From NCBI GenBank assembly GCA_030268105.1, contig BSDZ01000103.1:1678501-1742500 (forward strand): a stretch of DNA of 64,000 nt, in the 5' to 3' direction. The position numbers were made by a program, and so were the translations under genes. Below the pieces are notes generated by a model. The model had not been told where the DNA came from, searched no databases, and was given only the letters and a program-made list of their open reading frames with translations. Positions 1 to 12,400 of the stretch are shown here, piece after piece (within the stretch, counting starts at the first letter, position 1; each line of letters begins with the position of its first letter). The DNA comes from Volvox africanus. Lineage: Eukaryota > Chlorophyta > Chlorophyceae > Chlamydomonadales > Volvocaceae.

Positions 1-123
1 GAGGCGTATCCGGAGGCCGCGGTGGTGGACGCGGCTTTATTTGCGAGGTATGTAGGCGATGATGAGGGATCGATGGGGGCGGAAAGACAGCTGGTTGCTG
101 GGGAGGGATGCAGAGAAAACTAA
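1..123 (+). CDS. C-terminal exon of an unknown gene (5' end outside window)
   Basis: Reading frame 1 is open from the first base to a TAA at 121-123 and gives 40 residues starting EAYPEAAVVDAALFAR and ending EGCREN. The first 47 b have GC-rich, exon-like codon use. A possible splice donor (AG|GTATGT) lies at 47/48, so the gene could instead splice out here. The next gene is on the opposite strand with its stop at 1423, so the two would be convergent. No family is recognised. Confidence 0.4.
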   Translation, partial: EAYPEAAVVDAALFARYVGDDEGSMGAERQLVAGEGCREN

Positions 124-225
124 AACATGCACGCGAATTCTCGTGACTACTTTTCAAATTAAGAAAAAGAAAACGGGGTGCAAAGTGTACATATTGATGC
201 ATCCAGGTATACACATACATGCATG

Positions 226-300
226 TATGCATGGGCGACTTGCCCTGAAAGGACAACCACCAGGGGCCCTGACCACCGGGCCGAACCACAGCGCTTTGGG
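226..300 (+). repeat. Dispersed SINE/MITE-like repeat, copy 1 (partial)
   Basis: Contains GGGCGACTTGCCCT, then a GGCCCTGACC block and CACAGCGC. The same ordered blocks occur at 8538-8665 and 9764-9892. This copy lacks the TCTG-rich tail seen in those. Confidence 0.5.
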
Positions 301-1364
301 GAAAGTTATGGTTGGTAACAAAAATATCGATCTTATTACATTAATGAAGCCATGTCATCAGTTGAGATGTCTATTGTCGGTTAGGTAAGCGCATATTCCA
401 TTTCCATATCACCATCATGTACGCATCAACGTATGACCCCAGCAGCCATATCCACCAATCAACTGCTGCTGACGTCTTCATGATACATCCACATGTTGTA
501 TTAAGTCGACGAAAAACCAATAATGAGTGGTGACCGATAGATAGGTAGGCATATAGATAGATAGAAACCAGGTAGGGGTCATGGCGCCTCCGATCCCGCC
601 GTACATCATGTGTACGTTGCCGCATCATTTGCCCCTTTAGGCAACATGCCCCGCGATATGCTGACGCCTGATGGTTCAACATCTTTCATAATGTGATAAT
701 AATATATAAAAGCCGCGCCCATGTATATACACGGCGTAATATGCCAATATCTGTAGCCGTACGTCGTACAGAACTGTACGTGCGTACGGCACGTGCATGC
801 AAACAAACCAAGAAGCTAATCAACGCTTAAGTAGCTTATTTAAGCGCTGTATTCAACACATTTTAAAGCAGAATAGCATAATAGAAGGTGGCCTATATGG
901 CCGCAGGAGTTGCTTCATTTTTTGGCGACAGAGCGGGACCCCCCGCTCTGATCAATCGCCATCAGATCTTCTGTTGCTAATTGATAATGCCAAAAAGCAC
1001 CAGCAGGTCAACCTCCAGCGGGGCTGAATGAGTCTAGCCGGTGACCCGCTGCTGAAGCATTGTTCTGACGCGAAAACCCAATAAATCGATTGGGAAAGAA
1101 AGATCGATTGACTAAATGCCCGTCCATACATCGATGAAAGAATAACCGCATATTTGTGAGCATAGCATCATGTATTCTCATCATTAACCATGTCCGTACC
1201 GCACCCCACCTGCTCCTGGCGTCGATGGCGTATATATGTATATGCGTCTGTGTACTTGTATATGTACTTGTGTATGTGCAGCAGGTATGTAACGGCATGC
1301 ACGCGTGGCGGGAGAACTCGCACCCCGGCATCACACACTCGATATCGCACCCCATAGATAGATG

Positions 1365-1369
1365 TTACA
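1365..1369 (-). terminator. Putative TGTAA polyadenylation signal
   Basis: TGTAA on the minus strand, 54 b past the TAG stop of the tyrosinase-matrixin gene. TGTAA is the usual green-algal poly(A) signal. Confidence 0.4.
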
Positions 1370-1422
1370 GCGTGTCTAGCTGTGTAGGCACGCTGTACTA
1401 CTTATATACATGAACCTTACGA

Positions 1423-1612
1423 CTATTTCAACCAGGGATAGATCCTCTTGATGCGTTCGGTGTCATTAGGGGACAATTGGGTGTGACTCTCCGAGTAGTA
1501 AGGGCTCATGACGTCATCTGGGTTGGAGCTGTCCAAAAGACCCAGGGCAGTGCCTGCATGTGTACGTATAGTACGAATGTACAGTGAATGTGGTACGCTT
1601 TGCGGTGCATTT

Positions 1613-1647
<35 letters not shown>

Positions 1648-3446
1648 GTACATATTATACAGGACAGGATTTATATAGCTAATACCACCCTCCATTACCT
1701 AAATAAATAGCTAATAGTGTTCTTCTGGCTGTCAGGATGCGTCGTGCACAGTGTAACACTCATCATAAATTATTATTAAACGATTGCATAAAAACATGCA
1801 ACACGAAAAGAAACAAAGTGCATGGGCGTTGTTTAAAGTAATAACATACATTACGTGTATGAAATGATTGTACTAAACAATCATCCAGGCACCTACCAAT
1901 GTCATGCAGCAGCACAATGAAGATGTAGAAGGCGCCGAAGAAATCCTTGATGGAGTACGGGTTTTGTGTCTGGGGCGTGTCCTGCAGCAGTACAGCCGAA
2001 CGAGTACGTACATGATGGTGGGCGGCGGAACGCACAACGTGACATCAATCATCAGCAAGCAACAACGATGAGTAAATAGGGATCTAGCTATCGTCATCGT
2101 ATCTCATATCTATCTAGCTATGTGCACAGATAATATAACTTGATTAACTTGATACAGCTAACTAGCTACCTACCTTGCACATCGGTTATTATAATACATG
2201 GGATATATCTTCTAACATTTGTGTCGAGCAGATCAACTTTTGTCAGGTAGATAGATGATGGAAATTGAGAGAGAGATAATGGAATCAGGTTCCTTCACAC
2301 GCAATTGGAACTTATATATGCGCATAATATATGCAGTAGTTGAGAGCCGCAAGGGGCTCTCGAGATGTTGAGAAGGTGCTTCTGCTCTACATTTAATATA
2401 TCATGGAAGCGTATGCCTTACGTGTACGACTATATGTATTAGTAATGTTTAGATAGGATTCATGTAAAATTGGGAAAAGGCAAGGGAAAGCTAAAAAAGG
2501 CAGTATGATTTGATAGACAGGCGACAAACAAAGCAACGTACCCACCTGAAGCATCCAGAAGGCCCAGTCAGTATCCAAAATGATCTTGATCGGCGTCTCG
2601 GTGCTTGGCTGCCAGGGAATCTCCACGTGAGAGAGCTGGAAAGGGTAGGTCTTGTTGGGCCCTACGTCCAACGCTGCCAGGCTCTTCTTGGCCTCATCAC
2701 TAGAATCCACAACGCTGCCAAAGCTGATGACCAAGTTGGGTGGATGTGCGCCGTCGGCCTGCATGCAGTACATACATAAATACAGATATACATATGTGCC
2801 CACAGTGCAACACCCTTTCATACAAACACAATATGATAATATTACTATTTCTTGTACATATATTACATCAATCATCACAGGCATGCACATATATAATCAA
2901 CAGCGTGAGTGACAATCAGTCGCGCAATATATTACAGAGTACACCGAGTGATATCATGATGTATGAAGCTAATATGAAGTTTAATAAAATTCCTGATTAT
3001 CGAAATATCTGTCGTTATCAACTACTCGATGATTTGCTAAACAGGACACCCTACCCCTTACCCTGGCTACCCGCGCATCCACCCCGCCTTTCCACCCACC
3101 TCCTTAAAGAACAGTGGTATGTCTTCGGACCACAATGAGATGGCGTACTTGACTATGTCCAATGCCACGCCCGCAGTGTTCAGATAGCAGGGGCCCGAAA
3201 TTGAGTAGTAGACGGTTGAGCCTATCTTGAAGGTCGCCTTGTCCTGTGTACATGTATGGTATATATCAGTGTGATTATCTGTCTACGTGTATTATTACGG
3301 CGAGATGGAACACGCATGAAAAGTAGGAAAACTAAGCACCCATCCACTAACTCATCATCATCATCATCATTATTATCATTATCGCCCTCGAGCGTCCTTT
3401 ATTGTCAGTACTGAAGTAATATTGCACAAACACACACAAACACATC

Positions 3447-3480
<34 letters not shown>

Positions 3481-6400
3481 AATATATATATATAATGTTG
3501 CACATATGGCCAAACGGATTTCTGTCACTCACCAGCCGTCATGTGCCGTCCATGTAAGCGCGTGCTATTCATCCATCCACGTATGGGACTGTTTGTACGA
3601 CACACACCCAGCTATCTTTGTACTGACCTTAATGTCATTACCCACGAGTTGTGGCAAGGTGTTGTAGCGCCGGGCGTCTGCCAGCGCAATCGCCGTTCTG
3701 ACGTCCAGTCTGCCGTTGGGCTGTGTATGTGAAGATCGTATGTACGGTCGCCGCAAAGGTGTACGTACGGAGGGGGGGGGTATTCAATAATGCGAGCTAC
3801 AATCCTGTAACGTGCAGAGAACTATAATCTTTTTCACTTATTTTTCTTGTCCCGGTCAATATATGCTCAACTGATGCATGGTACAATCATCTGTCTTGAG
3901 GAGCTGCTCCAGCATAGTATGTGTGGAGAAGTGGATAACTGCACAATAATGCTCGATCTATCTATCTTGAGCTGCGTCGAGACCTACCTAGAGCATTATT
4001 GAATTGTTGTATACACCTGTCTGCAAGCCACACACCTTCAGACGCAACTGAGTCTGCGCCAACTTAATACCCTCGATCGGCGAGGGATCCAGACGCCTGG
4101 TCTTGGGCCGCACACCGGCGCTGGTGCCACCATCAGGGGTAACCGCTGGATCATCATCACCATCGCCGTCTGCTGGAGCAGCAGCAGCTGGAGCAGCATT
4201 AACATCATCACTCTCGCCCCCTGCTTCTCCTTCAGCAGTGTCGCCTTCCATGGCGGCCATCATAACCCTGCGGTCTTCAAGCGGCAGTTGCCGGTCCGGG
4301 TCGATGACTGCGTCGCGCTTTTTCTCTCCGAGGTACCCCGCCACAGCCAGGTACTTGAATACAGCCACCTGGTTTGTGGTCGACACTGTTTCCGGTTTTA
4401 CACCTGCGTGCGTGCGTCATCAGCGGTGGAAGGTCTCATTATATATATATATATACATATAATTAAACCTTAACTTTCTTTTTTGTTCTTCAAGCTGTTC
4501 GAGTTTTCTGCAAGGCTCAAGGACTTGCTCATAAAAGATATGTATATACATACATGTATATGTACATATATATATATATGTGCATGTGTATACATAATTT
4601 ATACATAACAGGAATATGGCAGCACGCAGGAGGTGTGAACGGTCGGAGATGGCAGCAGAGAAATCCTTTAGAAGCCTTCTACTGCGAGCATGCTCATGGA
4701 CCGATGGCGCACTTACCCGCAGACAGAAAGAGCGGCGTGAACAGATTAGGGAAGCCGCCGTCGCGGCTCTCATGAGGGTAGGTGTCGATCAGAGGCCCCA
4801 TGATCTGATGAAATGATACAATAATGGAAAACATATGCAATCTGTTATGAGTAATAATGTTAGTTGTCGTTATCATTTAGCTATGATGTAGATAAAATCC
4901 AGTAAAGCCCATCAGCTAGACCCCTCCGAAAACGGGGGGGGGGGGATAACAAGCCACCAAGGGCCCCCCCGTGAAAAGCTCAACGGCTGCGCCCGCTGAG
5001 AGCCCCAGCTATCCCTTCCTGAGGATGGGGAGCCCTCCCTCTTCCCCTATTAGATCCCTCCCAGTCCCCACGGTCAAGGAAAACACATCCCTCCCCAGGG
5101 ATTGATTTTCCTTGGCTTTGTATATATATATATATATAACATATATAACATGTAACATATATATATAATGCATGTATATATATGTTATAAATATACACCG
5201 GATTTTTAATTGCTACGCACGTATGTACTCGATATGATAGATAGGCATATGTTTTACCGTGTTTTACGGCCACCATAACACATATGTCCTCCTGTAAGTC
5301 TACTAATAAGCAAGGTTATATTGCAAGGGTAGTGCTTCATTCGCTGTAACAAAGGTCCTTGGGTTGGGCGATGATGACCCTGCCTAACCAGCACCAACTG
5401 AAAGACCCTAGCACTAACAACTTTTGTCGTTTTTACAACGACAAAATTCGGCGTAAGGATATAATGAATAGGGGTTAATTGTGATGCCTGATCAGTCCGT
5501 CATATACACACACGCATACATGTACGACATACACACACACGTACCACGGGTTTATTCTCGGGGGCAGTCAGGCCCAGGTCTGCCAAAGTCTTCAGCCTGA
5601 TGTTCTTCCCTACAGTCTCAACCAAGAACTCCGGGCGGACCTGTACGGAAATCAAATAATGACAACACATGGAACATACAAGAGAGCTCGCGCTCGTCAT
5701 CAGCAGCATGCATGATACAAACTGCATCCCTGATATAATCAAAAGATTATGTATGCGTATGTATCTATGTTTGTGTACACATTTAAGTCGCCCACAGTGT
5801 AATACCAAATGCATGCGTCTGTGATTGATCCTTCATTTTTCGTGAAACATGGTTGATCTGCTATTATGCTTGTGTGTAACATGTAATATCCTGTACAACA
5901 TGGATGGCACTGGACACACACACATACGCATATGTCAATGACATATATATAACATGTATGTTGACGGCATACATGCAAGTTACAAAATGGTTTCGTCGTA
6001 CATCGTCGTACATCGACTCACATCGAACCTCGTCAGTTTCCGCCGCTTCAGGTTCTCCGTCACGAGGACCCTCATGGAGATCAATCCACGTTGACTGTTT
6101 GAATGAGTTAATTTCGTCGTATGTATCCCGTCGTACAAGTACATACATGCATGCAGAACAATGGGATGCATATATATACATATTGCTATGCCGGCGGCAT
6201 AGATTTAGATACAGATACAGATATATACAATTACACATATATACAAATTATATGTTAACAGATAGAGCGACGCAAACACACAAATGAAATGAGGGGGGAT
6301 GGGGGGGACACGCGGCTTATATATATATAATATAACGCTGCGTACATTACATATGTATACATATACACCACCTTAGATGACTCACTCGCATGTGGCGCAG

Positions 6401-9400
6401 GGCCCGTTCTTGCCGCCTAAGAACGCGTCGAACCCCGCGTAGTCCTCCCGCGTGTGCAAGGCGGCGGCGTCAGTGGGGGGCGTGAAGGTCTCACCGTTCT
6501 TCACCAGGAAGACGTGGAAGTTTAAAGACCGGCCACGGAGTCTGCATTCGTGCACATGCATGCGTACACCCGCGCACTTTTATCTGTGTATGTCATAAAT
6601 ATGTGTGTATTTATAAAATATGGTATATGTAGGGCATATAGAGTTTATGTGCATATATATATATGTATATATGTCTATGTATGCATGGCTTTGTATGCAT
6701 AAAGTATGCGTACGTGTGTCAACACCACTCCGGGCCGATGGGGGTCTGCCAGTATGTAAAGCTTGGACCCTTTGAGTCCACCGGTTACATATAACCACCC
6801 GATGGAGCAGCAGCTTGCCAGGCAGGCCACGGCCCGTCTCGATTCGCGCATATGTGTATAACAAATTGTAATTAGTTTCGGCATCGAATCAATCGATCTA
6901 AAAGTTGAATGTATGTTTAGATAAAGTGATATGGCAGTTAAAGGTATGAACGGGTGTTACATTGTATGCGACTTGCCCTCCTCCCCTCGCTCAGCCAGTA
7001 AGAACACACAGACCTCACGAGCCTCAAGCCTGGCTACTCACAGGAACAGAGCCTCAGCCAACCCCACCAACTGCCAGTATGTATGTATGTATGTATGTAT
7101 GTATGTATGTATGTATGTGTGCTTTCATCATCAATGTGCAATATAGAATGGTGGTACATTCATTCGGTGGTTCTCAGGGCTGGATTGCCATCGGTCCAGA
7201 TGACATCATCCATCATTAAGCAGGCGACAGGCGGCGGGGCGTTGAGCCCGTCAATACGTGAAGTGCCTTCGTCCATTTGCTGATACACACATGCATGTGT
7301 TGCAATAATGTGTGCATGCGCAAGGGGATGCACAATAGCCTATGACAAAATGTTCAAACCTTTAGCCTTTAACTTACAACCCTAGATAAGAAACCTAGAT
7401 ATTGGCTAGTTATTGCTACCTCCTTAGCTACCACATAGATAGATAGATAGATAGATAGATGATAGATAGATGGATAGATAGATGGATAGATGGATAGATA
7501 GATAGATAGATAGGTAGGTAGGTAGGTAGGTAGATAGATAAATAGACATAATAGGGAATACTGATTCGCACCTGTTGAAGTCAATGCTGTCCAACACAGC
7601 CATAGTGGGCTGTAGACGAGGCTTCAAGTCAATGGGCTCCAGCCCCTGAGGCAGCTCGGAATAGAGGTAGCCGAGTGCCTGCGCCGTGCATGCACCGATG
7701 ACAGCACAACATACACATACGAAGACGTCTGTTGTAATACAGGTGATTGTAGTGATGTCTACTTTGTTGCAGAAGGGTTTCTATAATCAGCTGGTACATA
7801 CTTGCTACTGCTGGACTGCCGCCAAGCTTTATGAGTAATGAGTAGTGAGTAATGAGTAATGAGTAATGACAAGGTGACGCTGATGATTATGATGATCAAA
7901 ATGATAATACTGCAATATTAGTGCTTAGAGTATTATTGATAAAATATTATTAGTTGCTGCATCCGCTTCTGCCCCTCTGTAGTAGTCGTACATGTACGGC
8001 CCACACACCAGCACAATATCAAGGTGCAGAAGCACCCTGCCAGCATCTCGAGAGGCCTCTACCTGAGGCTCTATTTTTTCCTGTATTTTATCTTGTTCAA
8101 AATAATGTAAAAAGTAGAGTCTAGATGTATATATATCCTTACCTTAGTTAAAGATGTCCCTGTCAGTGTATGTTGGCCAATTTTGTTCGGGCTAGAATTC
8201 TGAATTTAAAATGCCTATATCCTTTAATTCCTCTATTGATGCAGGATGTAATTCAATATAGTAGTGACGGGAAAATTCTGTCCCTTTATCGTTAGGATAA
8301 TGCCTGTAGTACTATAACATTTTTGCTAATTGATTTTAATTATGTTTTGATCTGATTTACACCTAGTGGCCTGAGGAATACGTTTATGACTTATTAGAAT
8401 ATATCTATTACTAAAAAGGTTTTTAATATAGCTTTTTCCCTTTGCGGCTCTCAGCTACTACACCCTTTGTTAATCAAATACAGTTCACAGCAAAAGATGG
8501 ACTACTGACCCACTAGCTACTACCTACGACATGAAGGTATTTGGGTGTTACACTGTGGGCGACTCGCCCTCCAAAGACGAGCACCGGGGTTCCTGATCGG
8601 ACCGAGACACAGCGCAGGGGAGGAGCACGTGGCTTTGTCTGTCTGTCCTGCCACATGCTCCCCCCCTCCTTCGGGCCACCAAGACCTCTGAGGCTCTCGC
8701 CTGGCCACTAACAGAGCACTGAGGGGCACCAAGAAACCACAGAAGGACCCAACAGAAAACGGGGGACATCTAGCTGCTCCAAGGAGGGGGAACCCTCTCC
8801 TCTAAACCGAACCTGACCTGGCAAGAGACTGACAAACACACACGGATCCCACATGCCTGAATGAAGTTATCCCAGCTACGTGCGTGCGTGCATACCTCGG
8901 TGTTCTGAAAAACGGTATGCGGCAGGACGTCTTCCTGCTTCCCGTCCACCACCAAGATGAATGGATCCAGGCGCTTTGTGTACAAGTTGTTGTTGCAGGA
9001 GGAGAACTGGTCCTGAAGTCACAACATCCAAAGCAAACGAGCAAGACCTAAAACTTAAGAAAAGGTACGTAGTTATGTATGCGTGTAAATACCAACAGGT
9101 AGGCGCAGGATTAGTTGCAAACTGTTATTAGCTAGGTGCCTAGGTGCCTAGGTGCCTAGGTGCCTAGGTGTCTAAATAGCTAGAGACATCCCTGACCTTG
9201 GGTCGTAACAAGATTGGTATGTAGTTAGACATAATGAAACCTAGGTAGGTGATAAACAGGCGCATAGGTAAAAAGTGAGCATCAAGGACAACATATCATG
9301 TATACATACACAATAATAATAATACATAAATATTATAGTACTAATACTAGTACATATAAGCAGTACAAGTAGTACTAGTACTAGTACTAGTACATATAAA

Positions 9401-12400
9401 TAGTACAAGTACTACTACTACTACTACTACTACTTATATTAGCACTATCTCATATCGTATATATGCACACCCGCATGCACACAGAATTTAAAAAATATAT
9501 ACAAACTTTAGATAGAAGCCGCGCACGCAGGTGGCTTATATACATAAGTATACAACAGATGTACATCAGATATACAGATAGATAGATCTAAAGATAGACA
9601 GACAGACCCGGGGTCCTGGGGTTCTTATCATCCCCGCTATGCAAATACATAAAAACACCGTAATAACCATAACATGGCATACACAGAATCGTGTTAAACT
9701 TTGTCATTACAGCCCCCCTGTTCTATATATATTTTAAACCCTAAGTACTACACATGTAAAAGGATGTTACAACGTGGGCGACTCGCATGCCCTGCAAGGA
9801 CAGGTACCGGAGGCCCTGACCGGGTCAATCCATAGCGCAAAAGGGGGACAAGCAGCTTTGTCTGTCTGTCTGTCCTGCCTCGTGCTCCTCCGCGAGCTCG
9901 AGTTATATGTATATATGTAATACATGATTCGCAGTTCATACTCAGGTCGCTATTAAGCCCCTGACTGCTTGTGCGCGCGTATCCTACATACATACCGACC
10001 TCGGGGTCCAATCCAATTTTTTTTGCGTGCTGCAGATATGCCTCGTATATCCTGTCGATGTTGGAGTGGTGCAGCCAGACTGCATGCATGCCAGATAACA
10101 CATACTGAATAAATATGATGGTGTGTAAGTTATTGACAGAGAATGATGAAGCAAATAAATGTAAGTGATTGATGATAAGCGGCAAGCATGGATACCGTTG
10201 TAAGTAGTTGATTGCCGCATACAGGGTTTATATACATTCAAGCAATAAGACATAGTAGTCTTGGCCCATCGTCTATTACTTGCAGGATCAACAGATATAA
10301 ATTAAACATATCAATTCCCAGCAACACATGCGTATGATATCTCATGATAGTATCACAGAGACACAACATGATGACGCGATCAACGCGATGACGTGATCAA
10401 CGCGATGACGTGATGATGATACATACATCAGACATACACGTACGATGACGTGATGATGATACATACATCAGTAGAGGATCCTATGTATGTAATATATTTC
10501 TAGACGCATACTCACATACGGGGTGGAAGGATGCGACGGGGACGTCGGACATGGGAAAGCCACAAAGATTGTGCAAGAGATTGTGTGGCTGCTCGATGCT
10601 TCGGGCTGTATACTTAACATCTTGAGTGGTTGCTGCCCGGCTGTGCAGGAGCTGAACTATAGCGGACTTAACCAAGTAGGCAAGCTGGTATAGTGAATAA
10701 TAAATACACAGAATAGCCGAACGAAGTTGCAAAGGAAAGCAGTTATGATCAGTAGTAGTGATGTTTTTGAATCGGGTACCTCTATCGTTAGGAGTTAGTT
10801 GCATACACTTATTATATACATATACACTTATTATATACATATACACTTATTATATATACCAACAAGTTATTATCCAATCGTGCGTGACATGTATGCATTT
10901 ATGCACTGCACATAATTCAATATGCGACTGTTTATATATAGCGTACAACAGTCGATACAGAATAAAATATATATGTCTATGAACGGGTGTTACAATGTCT
11001 ATGTATGTCTATACATATATGCCTACCTCTTTATTGGAAATTTGGGTCGAGATGGAATCGTCAGTCGATATGCCCTTGTAACCCTCCCTCATAAGTTTCA
11101 GCATACTGCAAGCATTAATGCGCAAATCAAGCAAGCGACATATGCAGAGAATAATTGTAATCATAATAATAATGGCATGATGAATACATATGTAAGTATG
11201 CATATATATAGAGAGAGACAGGCATGAATATTTCTGTACGTTGGCTGGTCCTCATCACTCCGTACTAGATATGTGTGTACGGCTCCCGATAGGCTAAGGA
11301 GACATTATCTCACGTGTCAGGCAGGATGTGAGACCAGGTACGGCTCTGGTGCTGCTGGACGAGGGAATTCATGAGTAGTGAGGGAGGGAGGGACGAAGGC
11401 CAGAACGAATGAGGAGCGAGCGAGTTTAGCAGCAGAGAGTCGTACCCTGTTTAACGATTTGCAGGATATTTCGAGTAGATGACTGAACCGTGAGACAGCG
11501 GGTTTATTCATATGGCGTGTAAATATGTATATCATTATATTATACACATATGCATCACGTGCACATCCGTTATGTATGTGATTCACAAGCACACATATAA
11601 GGACCCACTTGCAATCGCACACGGATTCGAGCAGTACGGACGGAATCATGTCTCGCTTGAAGTCGCGGAAGAGGTCCCGAATCATGGTGGGCATCGCTTG
11701 TCCATTAACAAAGGGGTCGTCCCCCTCCCAGCCCCAGTAGTGCAGGGCGATCTTGCCGTCCCGACCCAGAGCACGGTCAGCCTCCTGCAATCATCATGGC
11801 ATTGATGGGTCGGTAATAATAACTAAATGTATATATACATATGTGTGTGTGTGTGTGTGTGTGTGTTTGTGTGTCTGTGTACGGGTGCATGAGGTATCTT
11901 AATGAGTGTACGGAAAACGATTGTCCATCTGATGGACGGATAGGTTTCGATCCATCGTTTATCACCATCACCACCGCCTACCCTCATCACCACCGCCTAC
12001 CCTCATCACCACCGCCTACCCTCATCACCACCGCCTACCCTCATCACCACCGCCTACCCTCATCACCACCGCCTGCCCTCACCACCACCGCCTACCCTCA
12101 TCACCACCGCCTACCCTCATCACCACCGCCTACCCTCATCACCACCGCCTACCCTCACCACGCACGATTCACCTCACCTGCAGTGCCCGCTCGAACTCCA
12201 CCTACATTCCGGGTAGCGGGGTAGGCAGCAAGTTATATCAGACGATGCGATTTATTGTTATTTGGCGTGAGTTGCTTGGTTGCTTAGTTGGAGGTGCGTG
12301 ATTGCTTAACAAAATCAATACATATTGATTGATTAAATGGTGCAATACTTGTTAGCGTCAGAGGCCTTATGGGCTTTATTGACAACACAAGAACACATTT

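Larger units (their letters stand above)
124..1422. other. Convergent intergenic region
   Basis: No coding exon is visible. It holds a fragment of a dispersed repeat (226-300) and AT-rich sequence. TTACA at 1365-1369 is TGTAA on the minus strand, about 55 b past the stop of the minus-strand gene, and fits its poly(A) signal. Confidence 0.5.

Noticed and set aside
7424..7627. Tyr/Leu/Ser/Ile-repeat ORFs
   Set aside because: Translations of the GATA microsatellite in an intron.
9301..9440. AGTACTAGTACTAGTAC-rich palindromic stretch as a regulatory element
   Set aside because: Looks like simple trinucleotide repeat expansion in an intron, with no sign of function.
11841..12224. 127-aa plus-strand ORF with a PHHHRLPSSPPP-type repeat
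   Set aside because: Produced by the 19-bp intronic minisatellite. Its regular units also do not make a CRISPR array: no spacers.
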